Source of the DNA: Deltaproteobacteria bacterium
Lineage (GTDB): Bacteria; Desulfobacterota; Desulfobacteria; Desulfobacterales; C00003060
Assembly: GCA_019309815.1 (NCBI GenBank)
Contig: JAFDFO010000033.1
Span: 1 to 13,111 of the forward strand
Length of the DNA: 13,111 nt
Reading direction: 5' to 3'
The notes under the pieces are model-generated. The model ran no database searches. It was given only the letters and a program-made list of their open reading frames with translations, and was not told where the DNA came from. A program made the translations under genes and the position numbers. Position 1 is the first letter of the stretch, and each line of letters starts with the position of its first letter. Positions 1 to 7,017 of this stretch are shown here, piece after piece.

Positions 1-1
1 G

Positions 2-805
2 TCTGAGCGATGGTCGTTTCTCAGATGGCCTTTTATCAGGGGCAGTCTTATCCTCGTTGAAAGCCTGATCAATGGCATGCAGGCCCTGACCTTTTCGGCC
101 AATCAGGCCCTGGAAGAAGAGGAGGAAACACTTGGCCGATGGGCCTTGCTCTTCACAATTCTGCTGGCCTTTGGGGCAGGTATTGTTCTGTTCGTGGTGT
201 TGCCTCATGTGATGAGTGGCCTCGTTGGCCGGTTGTTTGGTGTTAGGCTGGGGGTTGAGCATTTCCTTTTTCATGTGATCGACGGGGTAATAAAGATACT
301 CATCTTCCTTGCCTATGTCTGGCTCATCTCCCTTTCTAAGGAGATCAGGCGGATCTTTGAATACCATGGAGCGGAGCATAAGTCGGTCTATGCGTATGAG
401 GCGGGGGAGGCGTTGACGGTTGAAAACGCCAGGCGATTTTCAACGCTTCATCCTAGGTGCGGCACCGCCTTCATACTCGTTGTTCTTCTTATAAGCATTT
501 TCTTCTTTGCGACTGTGTTCCCGTTTGTTCCGACCATAGGGGGCAGCCCCGGCGTGGTGAACCAGATCTTTGCCATTGTGATGAAAGTACTTCTCATGTT
601 TCCCATTGCTGGTTTGGCCTATGAAATGATCAGATACAGCGGCAGGAACATGGAGCGTGGGGTGATCCGCTGGGCGGTCTTGCCGGGTCTGTGGATGCAG
701 AAACTGACCACGCGTGAGCCCAGTGACGAACAGCTCGAAGTTGCGTTGGCAGCCTTAGACAGTGCGCTGCAGATCCACGGTCGTGTAGCCGGCAACATGG
801 GGTGA
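2..805 (+). CDS. DUF1385 / YqhQ-like membrane protein, 5' end missing
   Basis: The frame is open from base 2 through a TGA at 803-805, so the first ATG inside it (77) is internal and the gene starts before the window; 267 residues are visible. The opening residues up to about base 120 (a FIRGSLILVESLINGMQAL run) fit the conserved early part of DUF1385 proteins. Two conserved family blocks follow: HGAEHKSVYAYE at 365-400 and HPRCGT at 449-466, whose His, Glu and Cys residues are why the family is sometimes described as a possible metal-dependent enzyme. Hydrophobic segments lie at about 143-225, 286-333, 467-525 and 580-630, so it is an inner-membrane protein. Its biochemical function is not known. 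A position just before prfA-prmC is common for this family. About 50 N-terminal residues appear to be missing relative to full-length homologues. Confidence 0.88.
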   Translation, partial: SERWSFLRWPFIRGSLILVESLINGMQALTFSANQALEEEEETLGRWALLFTILLAFGAGIVLFVVLPHVMSGLVGRLFGVRLGVEHFLFHVIDGVIKILIFLAYVWLISLSKEIRRIFEYHGAEHKSVYAYEAGEALTVENARRFSTLHPRCGTAFILVVLLISIFFFATVFPFVPTIGGSPGVVNQIFAIVMKVLLMFPIAGLAYEMIRYSGRNMERGVIRWAVLPGLWMQKLTTREPSDEQLEVALAALDSALQIHGRVAGNMG

Positions 806-864
806 GGAGATTTTTTCTGGCAGGTCCATTTTGTGGATGCATTGGCATCAATAAATCCGAACCA

Positions 865-932
865 CGGACTGTTCTCAAGGCGCAAGCCGCAAATTCGACG
901 CGAAGTGGGGCTTGCGCCTTAAGAACAGTCCG
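865..932. repeat. 24-bp inverted repeat (large hairpin) upstream of prfA
   Basis: Arms at 865-888 and 909-932 are complementary at 23 of 24 positions, with a 20-nt spacer. The arms are GC-rich toward the loop (GGCGCAAGCC / GGCTTGCGCC). A match this long does not arise by chance in a window this size. Downstream there is only a weak T-rich stretch (about 941-948) rather than a clean T run, so a Rho-independent terminator for the DUF1385 gene is possible but not proven. It could also be a small palindromic mobile repeat or a structured leader for prfA. Confidence 0.8.
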
Positions 933-1033
933 ATATTCGAGTTTGTTTACTTTCGAGCGGATAGAGGCTCGATGATCGAGGTTAATAGGAATCCGGAAAT
1001 GCTTCCGACTTTGCCCCGTGTGGTGAAATGACG
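933..1033 (+). other. prfA leader with two small hairpins
   Basis: After the large inverted repeat the sequence leading to prfA holds two short perfect stem-loops: CTCGA/TCGAG at 968-972 and 976-980 (3-nt loop), and CGGAA/TTCCG at 994-998 and 1003-1007 (4-nt loop). An 11-nt run TTTCGAGCGGA at 951-961 is identical to part of the repeat element at 7873-7883. GGTGA at 1022-1026 is the only ribosome-binding-site candidate. I see no convincing promoter. Confidence 0.35.
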
Positions 1034-2119
1034 ATGTTTGATCAACTGACAGGCGTGGAAGAACGGTTTACAAAGCTTGAGCAACTCTTGAGCAATCCCG
1101 ACGTCATCGGGGATCAGGAGACATACCGGAAGTACGCCAAAGAACATGCGGAGTTGAGCCGGATCGTTTCTGCCTATCGGGAATACCAACAAGTGACAAA
1201 GGACATGAAGGAGTCCAGGGACCTCTTGAAGGATGGCGACGAAGATATCAAAGAGTTGGCGAAAGAGGATCTCCAGGACTTGCAGGAGAGCTCGGAGAAA
1301 CTGGAGGAAGAGTTGAAATATCTTCTTATTCCTAAAGACCCCAACGACGAGAAGAATATCGTTCTGGAAATCAGAGCTGGCACAGGTGGTGAAGAGGCTG
1401 GTCTCTTTGCTGCAGATCTTTTTCAGATGTACAGCAAGTACGCGGACAGTCTCGGCTGGAAGATTGAGATCATGGGCAAACACGTAACCGGCGTGGGGGG
1501 CCTTAAAGAAATTATTGCAATGGTGCACGGAAAAGGTGCCTATAGTCGGTTAAAGTATGAAAGTGGGACCCACCGAGTCCAGCGCGTGCCGGTTACGGAA
1601 TCACAAGGGCGGATCCACACCTCGGCCGTGACCGTCGCTGTCTTGCCCGAGGCGGAAGAGGTTGATGTCAAGATTGATTCCGAAGACATTAGAGTAGACG
1701 TTTTTCGCTCAACGGGTCCTGGAGGGCAGAGTGTTAACACCACAGACTCGGCGATACGCATCACCCATCTCCCAACAGGAATTGTGGTGTCATGTCAGGA
1801 CGAGAAGTCGCAGCACAAGAACAGGGCCAAGGCAATGAAGGTCATGCGGGCACGGGTGTACGATAAGATGGTTTCTGAGCAGAACGAAAAGATCTCTGCA
1901 GACCGGAGGAGTCAAGTTGGGAGCGGTGACCGTAGCCAGAGGATCAGAACATATAACTTCCCGCAGAGCCGTGTCACTGATCATCGCATTGGACTCACGC
2001 TTCATAAACTGGAAGACATTCTCCAGGGAGATATTGGAGATGTCATTGATGCGCTGATAACCCACCATCAAGCCCTTGCCATTCAGCATGCTGAGGCAGA
2101 ATCGAGGGATGCTGCCTGA
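1034..2119 (+). CDS. prfA: peptide chain release factor 1 (RF1)
   Basis: RF1 recognises UAA and UAG stop codons in the ribosomal A site and triggers peptide release. The product has 361 residues from the ATG at 1034, the usual RF1 length. The GGQ motif that enters the peptidyl transferase centre is at residues 230-232 (STGPGGQSVNT). The stop-codon recognition tripeptide is PVT at about 186-188, the PxT type of RF1, not the SPF type of RF2. An N-terminal helical domain rich in charged residues precedes this. An in-frame ATG also lies at 1028, but GGTGA at 1022-1026 is spaced correctly only for 1034, and RF1 proteins typically begin MFD. The end overlaps prmC, whose product methylates the GGQ glutamine, so the two are probably translated together. 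Confidence 0.97.
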   Translation: MFDQLTGVEERFTKLEQLLSNPDVIGDQETYRKYAKEHAELSRIVSAYREYQQVTKDMKESRDLLKDGDEDIKELAKEDLQDLQESSEKLEEELKYLLIPKDPNDEKNIVLEIRAGTGGEEAGLFAADLFQMYSKYADSLGWKIEIMGKHVTGVGGLKEIIAMVHGKGAYSRLKYESGTHRVQRVPVTESQGRIHTSAVTVAVLPEAEEVDVKIDSEDIRVDVFRSTGPGGQSVNTTDSAIRITHLPTGIVVSCQDEKSQHKNRAKAMKVMRARVYDKMVSEQNEKISADRRSQVGSGDRSQRIRTYNFPQSRVTDHRIGLTLHKLEDILQGDIGDVIDALITHHQALAIQHAEAESRDAA

Positions 2120-2996
2120 GACCTGGACCATTCTAAAACTCCTCAAGTGGACCACGGCCTACTTCAAATCTCACCACGTTGAACAGCCACGCGCCACTGC
2201 TGAGATTCTCCTGGCTCATACCCTGGGGGTTGGGCGAGTGGACCTTTACGTCCAGTACGAGCGTCCACTCGAAGAGGGAGAACTCGGGCGCTTCAAAGGA
2301 TACATTAGGAGGCGCGTCCAAAGGGAGCCGGTTGCATACATTGTTGGAAAAAAAGAATTTTGGTCCATGGATTTTGAAGTAACCCCTAGTGTCCTAATAC
2401 CCAGGCCTGAGACAGAGACACTCGTTGAGGCTGCCCTTATGATTGTGCCGGCAGAACCAACGCCAGCCCCCTTGAAAATCCTCGACCTTGGGACCGGTTC
2501 AGGGGCTGTTGTTGTTGCCGTGGCTTCCGAACGGCCTGATCATGAATTCTACGCCGTTGATCGTTCTGAAGAGGTCCTGGCCGTGGCTCAGGGCAACGCT
2601 CGAACTCATGGCCTCGACAAGACTATCACCTTTTTGCGCGGGGACTGGTTTGATCCGGTACGGGAGCAAGGGCACCATTTTGATGTGATTGTCTCCAACC
2701 CGCCCTACATTTCGACCCGGGAGTTGGAGGAGCTTCCTCCTGAAATCGGCCGACATGAGCCTTGGAAGGCTCTTGACGGGGGCCCTGACGGTCTGGATGC
2801 CATCAGGCTTATCATCAGAGAGGCCTCTGATCATCTGGTTCCAGGAGGGTGGCTTCTTTTCGAGATTGGCCATGATCAGTGGGCTCGGGTAGAGAAGCTG
2901 ATGTCTGCAGCGAAAGCTTACAGTGACCTATATGTCATGAAAGACTATAGCGGCCACGAACGGGTAGCGCGAGCAAGGGGCCTTGGCAACAGTTGA
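2109..2996 (+). CDS. prmC: release factor glutamine methyltransferase
   Basis: PrmC (HemK) transfers a methyl group from S-adenosylmethionine to the glutamine of the release-factor GGQ motif. The 295-residue product has a helical N-terminal substrate domain, then a Rossmann methyltransferase fold with the SAM-binding DLGTGSG at residues 126-132 and the catalytic NPPY at 197-200 (DVIVSNPPYIS). PRPETE, also typical of the family, lies between the two domains. The start is uncertain: the frame also has a TTG at 2076 and an ATG at 2088, but the ATG at 2109 gives the expected N-terminus (TWTILKLLKWTTAYF) and overlaps prfA by 11 nt. Its GAGGG lies directly against the ATG, which is tighter than normal, so translation probably depends on ribosomes finishing prfA. 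Confidence 0.95.
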   Translation: MLPETWTILKLLKWTTAYFKSHHVEQPRATAEILLAHTLGVGRVDLYVQYERPLEEGELGRFKGYIRRRVQREPVAYIVGKKEFWSMDFEVTPSVLIPRPETETLVEAALMIVPAEPTPAPLKILDLGTGSGAVVVAVASERPDHEFYAVDRSEEVLAVAQGNARTHGLDKTITFLRGDWFDPVREQGHHFDVIVSNPPYISTRELEELPPEIGRHEPWKALDGGPDGLDAIRLIIREASDHLVPGGWLLFEIGHDQWARVEKLMSAAKAYSDLYVMKDYSGHERVARARGLGNS

Positions 2997-3015
2997 TGGG
3001 TTCCGAAAAATTATA

Positions 3016-3044
3016 TTGCAAAGGCTAACCTGCTCTGTTACAAG
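3016..3044 (+). promoter_or_regulatory. possible sigma-70-type promoter of the rpsB operon
   Basis: TTGCAA at 3016-3021 and TACAAG at 3039-3044 are separated by 17 nt and each matches the sigma-70 consensus at four of six positions. It lies in the 174-nt gap between prmC and rpsB, the place where a promoter for the rpsB-tsf unit is expected. The remaining leader (3045-3170) is purine-rich near the start codon and contains a small CTCTC/GAGAG stem at 3091-3095 and 3107-3111. S2 is known to regulate its own operon in some bacteria, but I cannot identify such an element here. Confidence 0.3.
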
Positions 3045-3170
3045 AAAAAGTTTGAGAAAATCGCACGTTCTTGGACTCCTTTTCTGGTGCCTCTCCGGGT
3101 GCGCTCGAGAGAAGTTGAAAGGGGGGAAGATAAGAACGGAGGCAAAAACCGAGAACAAATGGAGGGAAGT

Positions 3171-4055
3171 ATGTCTTACGTTACCATGAAAGAGTTGTTG
3201 GAGGCGGGTGTCCATTTTGGCCACCAGACCAGAAGGTGGAATCCCAAAATGAAACCTTACATCTTTGGAGCCCGCAACGGTATCTACATCATTGACTTAC
3301 AGCAGACAGTCCGAATGTTCAAAACTGCCTACCAGTTTGTTGTGGATACGGTTGCAGGTGGGGATTCGGTCCTCTTTGTAGGAACCAAGAAACAGGCGCG
3401 GGATTCCATCTACGAAGAGGCAAACCGTTGCGAAATGTTCTATGTCCACAATCGCTGGCTTGGGGGGATGCTTACAAATTTTGAGACTATTAAGAAGGGG
3501 ATTGAGCGGCTGAAGTATCTCACCACCATTTTTGCGGACGGCAGCGTCAATCGTTTTCCCAAAAAGGAGCGATTGAGACTCGACAAGGAGAGGGGAAAGC
3601 TGGACAACAACCTTGGGGGGATCCGCGAAATGCAGAGACTGCCGGGGGCTATGTTTGTTGTCGATGCCAAGAATGAAAACATTGCAGTTCATGAAGCACA
3701 GCGGCTTGGGATCCCTGTTGTGTCCATTGTGGACACGAATTGTAATCCGGACGAAATAGACTACATTATTCCCGGTAACGATGATGCCATAAGGGCCATT
3801 CGACTCATGACATCGCGAATTGCGGATGCTTGTATTGAAGGTCGTGAGCAAATGGAAGAGCACCTCCAAGCTGAGTCAGACAAAGCGGCTTTCGAGACTG
3901 AGGCTGAGGAAGGAGTTGCTGCGGCTGGCCCGGGGGAAAGGACTGTCATTTCTGACGGCTCAGACGGTCCAATCGTAGAGATTATTACCAGAGAGCAGCC
4001 TGTGTCTGACCAACCTGATAAAGATAAGGATGAAGCGATAAAAGAGGAGTTGTAG
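3171..4055 (+). CDS. rpsB: 30S ribosomal protein S2, with long acidic C-terminal tail
   Basis: S2 is a late-assembling small-subunit protein that helps hold S1 and the mRNA platform. The N-terminus (MKELLEAGVHFGHQTRRWNPKM) and the NGIYIIDLQQT, NRWLGGMLTNF and IVDTNCNP blocks are characteristic. The ATG at 3171 follows GGAGGGA at 3161-3167; an upstream TTG-type start in the same frame (3087) would add residues foreign to S2 and is rejected. The product is 294 residues, longer than the usual 230-260. The core ends near residue 222, and about 72 extra residues follow, with roughly 22 Asp/Glu against 7 Lys/Arg. The stop codon is immediately followed by the tsf ATG, so the two are co-transcribed and probably coupled. 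Confidence 0.97.
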   Translation: MSYVTMKELLEAGVHFGHQTRRWNPKMKPYIFGARNGIYIIDLQQTVRMFKTAYQFVVDTVAGGDSVLFVGTKKQARDSIYEEANRCEMFYVHNRWLGGMLTNFETIKKGIERLKYLTTIFADGSVNRFPKKERLRLDKERGKLDNNLGGIREMQRLPGAMFVVDAKNENIAVHEAQRLGIPVVSIVDTNCNPDEIDYIIPGNDDAIRAIRLMTSRIADACIEGREQMEEHLQAESDKAAFETEAEEGVAAAGPGERTVISDGSDGPIVEIITREQPVSDQPDKDKDEAIKEEL

Positions 4056-4664
4056 ATGGTAGAAATCAATGCCCAGATGATCAAGGAACTACGCACAAGG
4101 ACACAGGCAGGGGTTATGGACTGCAAAGAGGCCCTTCAAGAGGCCGGTGCAGACATGGAAAAAGCGATCGATTTTCTCCGTAAGAAAGGGCTTGCCACAG
4201 CCTTGAAACGCGCGGGCCGGGAGACTTCCGAGGGTCTGGTACATTCATATATCCACACCGGTGGAAAGATCGGTGTGCTGGTGGAAGTGAACTGCGAAAC
4301 AGATTTTGTGGCGAAGACCGACGAGTTCGGCGGTTTTGTCAAGAATTTAGCCATGCACATTGCGGCTGCCAAGCCCCTTGGCATTCGTAGAGAGGATGTC
4401 CCTGAGGAGGTCGTGCAGAGGGAAGAAGGAATTTACAGGGCCCAAGCTGTAGAGACGGGAAAGCCAGAGAATATTCTGGACAAGATCGTCCAGGGCAAGA
4501 TGGAAAAGTTCTACAAAGAATCGTGTCTGCTGGAACAGCAATACGTCAGGAATCCGGACATCACAGTTCAGGATCTGATCCATGAAACTGTGGCCAAAGC
4601 CGGTGAAAACATGGGCATCAGGCGATTTGTTCGTTATCAGTTGGGGGGGAATGACAGTCACTAG
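4056..4664 (+). CDS. tsf: translation elongation factor Ts
   Basis: EF-Ts releases GDP from EF-Tu so that EF-Tu can bind GTP and aminoacyl-tRNA again. The N-terminal UBA-like domain (MIKELRTRTQAGVMDCKEAL, from about residue 8) and the EF-Tu-contacting NCETDFVAKTDEF block (79-91) are clear, and the C-terminus keeps the VAKAGENMGIRRFVRYQLG stretch. At 202 residues it is the compact form, well short of the approximately 280-residue enterobacterial protein; compact forms are known in several phyla. GAGGAG at 4044-4049, inside the end of rpsB, serves as its ribosome-binding site. The last two codons and stop are part of a 7-bp-periodic tract that continues into the spacer. Confidence 0.96.
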   Translation: MVEINAQMIKELRTRTQAGVMDCKEALQEAGADMEKAIDFLRKKGLATALKRAGRETSEGLVHSYIHTGGKIGVLVEVNCETDFVAKTDEFGGFVKNLAMHIAAAKPLGIRREDVPEEVVQREEGIYRAQAVETGKPENILDKIVQGKMEKFYKESCLLEQQYVRNPDITVQDLIHETVAKAGENMGIRRFVRYQLGGNDSH

Positions 4665-4838
4665 TCACTGGTCATTCGTTATTTGTGACCCAGATTGAAA
4701 ATCGGCGGCGGGACTGATTTTTTACTTCACCAAGATCTATCAGAAAGACAACGTTTCAATAACCGCTCAAAGGAATTCTTGTTTGGGAAACAACCCGTCG
4801 ACCAACGACTATTGACCAATGACCAATGACAGGTGACC
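4656..4838. repeat. tsf-pyrH spacer: facing heptad-repeat tracts forming a long inverted repeat
   Basis: From the last tsf codons to about 4685 the sequence repeats every 7 bp with GTCACTA / GTCACTG-like words. From about 4799 to 4840 a second 7-bp tract has TGACCAA-like words, close to the reverse complement of the first. Ungapped comparison of 4656-4685 with the reverse complement of 4809-4838 gives 22 of 30 Watson-Crick matches plus two G-U pairs, including 8 consecutive pairs at TGGTCATT (4669-4676). The partner strand includes AGGTGA (4831-4836), the likely pyrH ribosome-binding site. The roughly 120 nt between holds a small TTGTTT/AAACAA stem (4779-4793) and a weak AAAATC/GATTTT pairing at 4698-4721 with T residues after it, possibly a poor terminator. 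Confidence 0.7.
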
Positions 4839-4841
4839 AAA

Positions 4842-5573
4842 ATGCCAGCTCCGAAGTATAAGAGAATCCTGGTTAAGCTCAGCGGTGAGGCTTTGATGGG
4901 TGATCAAAGCTTTGGCATAAGCCCCGAGATGATAAACTACCTCGCTGGCGAGGTTCGATCGGTCTATGATCTTGGAGTGCAGCTTGCCCTGGTTGTTGGC
5001 GGAGGAAATATCTTTCGTGGTGTAGCAGCCAGTTCTTACGGCATGGACCGTACGTCAGCGGACCACATTGGTATGTTGGCCACTGTCATAAATAGTATTG
5101 CCCTGCAGGACGCTCTCGAAAAGAGAGGCATTCAGACACGGGTCCAGACAGCGATTGAGATGTGTGCCGTGGCCGAACCGTATATCCTCAGGCGGGCCGT
5201 CAGGCACTTGGAGAAGGGCCGTGCCGTGATTTTTGCTGCTGGAACCGGTAACCCGTATTTCACTACAGACACAGCTGCGGCCCTCAGGGCCCAGGAGATT
5301 CGTGCGGATGTTCTTCTGAAGGCTACCAAGGTAGACGGCATTTATGATTCCGACCCCATAGTGAATGCTAAAGCCAAAAAAGTGGACAACGTTACCTACC
5401 TTGATGTCCTGAAGCAGCAGCTGAAAGTAATGGATTCCACTGCTATCTCCCTGGCGATGGACAACAGGCTTCCTGTCATTGTCTTCAATCTGAGAGAAAA
5501 AGGGAATCTTAGGCGGGCCGTTTGTGGAGAAAACGTTGGAACGCGGATCAAGGAGGCACCTCAAGATGATTGA
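4842..5573 (+). CDS. pyrH: UMP kinase
   Basis: Bacterial UMP kinase phosphorylates UMP to UDP with ATP, the committed step from de novo UMP to all pyrimidine nucleotides; it belongs to the amino acid kinase fold, unlike eukaryotic UMP/CMP kinases. The 243-residue product shows KLSGEAL (residues 12-18), VVGGGNIFRG (around 51-60), DHIGMLATVINSIAL, GTGNPYFTTDTAAALRA and ATKVDGIYDSDP, all diagnostic. The ATG at 4842 is chosen because AGGTGA at 4831-4836 is well spaced for it; a GTG at 4833 in the same frame would sit inside that site. Its end overlaps frr by 8 nt. The start lies 1-4 nt after a heptad-repeat tract. Confidence 0.97.
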   Translation: MPAPKYKRILVKLSGEALMGDQSFGISPEMINYLAGEVRSVYDLGVQLALVVGGGNIFRGVAASSYGMDRTSADHIGMLATVINSIALQDALEKRGIQTRVQTAIEMCAVAEPYILRRAVRHLEKGRAVIFAAGTGNPYFTTDTAAALRAQEIRADVLLKATKVDGIYDSDPIVNAKAKKVDNVTYLDVLKQQLKVMDSTAISLAMDNRLPVIVFNLREKGNLRRAVCGENVGTRIKEAPQDD

Positions 5574-6123
5574 TTCAGTTTATGATGACACTCGTAAGAG
5601 TATGAGTCACTCGATTGATGCCTTGAAGCATGAATTCAAAAAGCTTCGCACCGGTCGCGCCTCCGTTGCACTGTTTGAGGGTATCATGATCAGCTATTAT
5701 GGAACGCTCACTCCCTTAAACCAGGTTGCATCCTTGTCTGTCCCGGAGAGCAGGCTCATCGTCATTCAACCTTGGGATCAGACGGTCATTGGAGAGATTG
5801 AGAAGGAGATCCTCAAATCAGAGCTGGGGCTCACGCCAATGAACGACGGGAAGATTATTCGTGTTCCCATCCCGCCGCTCACCGAAGAGAGGCGAAAAGA
5901 ACTTGTCAAGGTCGCTCGCAAGATCGCTGAGGAACACAAGGTGTCAATTCGCAACGTTCGCCGGGAAACCAACGAGTTTCTGAAAGGTCTCAAGAAGGAC
6001 GGAGACATCTCAGAGGATGATTTATTCAGGGCCCAAGACAAGGTCCAGAAAATCACAGACGAGTACATCCAGTCTGTCGACCAAACCTGTCAGGAAAAAG
6101 AGAAAGAGATCCTTGAGTTCTGA
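5566..6123 (+). CDS. frr: ribosome recycling factor
   Basis: RRF works with EF-G to split post-termination ribosomes from mRNA. The 185-residue product has the standard length and layout: a three-helix bundle with LKHEFKKLRTGRAS near the N-terminus, a small beta domain (YYGTLTPLNQVASLSVPE), and a C-terminal helix with VSIRNVRRETNEFLKGLKKDGDIS. The start at 5566 is set by a strong AAGGAGG at 5550-5556; the open frame extends upstream to a GTG at 5524 but without homology to RRF. It overlaps the end of pyrH by 8 nt and uppS by about 11 nt, so pyrH, frr and uppS look translationally coupled. Confidence 0.97.
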   Translation: MIDSVYDDTRKSMSHSIDALKHEFKKLRTGRASVALFEGIMISYYGTLTPLNQVASLSVPESRLIVIQPWDQTVIGEIEKEILKSELGLTPMNDGKIIRVPIPPLTEERRKELVKVARKIAEEHKVSIRNVRRETNEFLKGLKKDGDISEDDLFRAQDKVQKITDEYIQSVDQTCQEKEKEILEF

Positions 6124-6859
6124 CACCCCTTCTTTACGACCCGATACTCTCCCTCGACATATCGCCATTATCATGGATGGCAACGGCCGCTGGGCAAAGA
6201 AGCGTTCCCTGAACCGGATCAGAGGTCACAGGGAGGGCGCTGAGTCGGTACGAGACATAGTCCGCGCCTGCCGCGAGATTGGCATAGAGGTTTTGACTCT
6301 CTATGCATTTTCAACCGAAAACTGGCAGCGGCCCAAGCAAGAAATCTTAGCCCTCATGAAACTGTTGAAAGACTTCCTTAGATCAGAGCTATCAGAAATG
6401 ATGGAAAATGATATTCGCCTGAATGCCATCGGCCAGGTTGGGAGATTCCCTGGGGACGTTCTTAAGGTGCTGCGGGGGGTCATGGATAAGACACAAGAGA
6501 ACTCCGGGATGCTTCTAAACCTGGCGTTGAGCTATGGGGGGCGGGACGAGATAGTCATGGCAGCCGGGAGGATCGCGGCAGAGGTCAGGGCGGGGCAGTT
6601 GGAGCCCAAGGAGATAACTGAGAAAGTGTTTTCGAACTATCTATATACGCAGGGTATGCCGGATCCGGATCTTCTGATCAGGACGAGCGGGGAGATGAGG
6701 GTCAGCAATTTTCTGCTCTGGCAGATTGCCTACGCGGAGATTTATGTCACCAAAACCCTCTGGCCCGATTTTAGACGAGAGGAGTTGTCCCGGATCCTGC
6801 ATGATTACGAAAAGCGTGAGCGTCGGTTTGGGACGACTGGAGAGCAGGTAAAGAAATAA
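6113..6859 (+). CDS. uppS: undecaprenyl diphosphate synthase (cis-prenyltransferase)
   Basis: UppS adds eight isopentenyl units in cis to farnesyl diphosphate, making the C55 lipid carrier for peptidoglycan and O-antigen precursors. The catalytic Asp is residue 22 in IIMDGNGRWA; GHREGAESV, TLYAFSTENWQRP and the diphosphate-binding RTSGEMR (190-196) followed by SNFLLWQIAYAE are also present. The best start is TTG at 6113, which gives 248 residues, close to the family norm; no ATG lies near, and the upstream ATG at 6017 would require a 107-nt overlap with frr and 32 basic, non-homologous residues. The ribosome-binding site is only a purine-rich AGAAAGAGA, so coupling to frr is likely. Start confidence is lower than gene identity. 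Confidence 0.95.
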   Translation: MSSDTPSLRPDTLPRHIAIIMDGNGRWAKKRSLNRIRGHREGAESVRDIVRACREIGIEVLTLYAFSTENWQRPKQEILALMKLLKDFLRSELSEMMENDIRLNAIGQVGRFPGDVLKVLRGVMDKTQENSGMLLNLALSYGGRDEIVMAAGRIAAEVRAGQLEPKEITEKVFSNYLYTQGMPDPDLLIRTSGEMRVSNFLLWQIAYAEIYVTKTLWPDFRREELSRILHDYEKRERRFGTTGEQVKK

Positions 6860-7006
6860 AGAAATGGAATACTGGAATAATGGGAATATGAAAGCCGGCA
6901 CAAGGTGCAAGGCATAAGGCTCAAGGCAAGATGTCTTCTTCCTACGCCTTGTGCCCCGGGCCTTACGCCCTCTCTTTTTAACCATTACTCCAATTGTTGT
7001 TACAGG
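6860..7006. repeat. uppS-cdsA spacer: nested inverted repeats with heptad words, possible terminator
   Basis: Outer arms TGGAATAATGG (6873-6883) and CCATTACTCCA (6982-6992) pair at 10 of 11 positions. Inside them a 7-bp-periodic run of AAGG words (about 6902-6929) faces inverted words later in the spacer; GGCACAAGG (6897-6905) is an exact reverse complement of CCTTGTGCC (6947-6955), and GGCATAAGG (6911-6919) can pair with the same site using one G-U pair. A run of five T lies at 6975-6979, so a factor-independent terminator at the end of the rpsB-uppS group is possible. AGGGG at 7003-7007 is the cdsA ribosome-binding site. Confidence 0.6.
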
Positions 7007-7017
7007 GGTTTTGTTCC

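Noticed and set aside
947..1528. Minus-strand 193-codon open frame opposite prfA
   Set aside because: It is antisense to a clear RF1 gene and its translation resembles no known family.
3087..3170. N-terminal extension of rpsB from an upstream start
   Set aside because: The added residues are highly charged and unlike S2, while a strong GGAGGGA precedes the ATG at 3171.
4716..4730. Rho-independent terminator after tsf
   Set aside because: The T run is present, but the stem before it is six A-T rich pairs at most, too weak to call.
6017..6112. N-terminal extension of uppS from the ATG at 6017
   Set aside because: It would overlap frr by 107 nt and encodes basic residues not seen in UppS.
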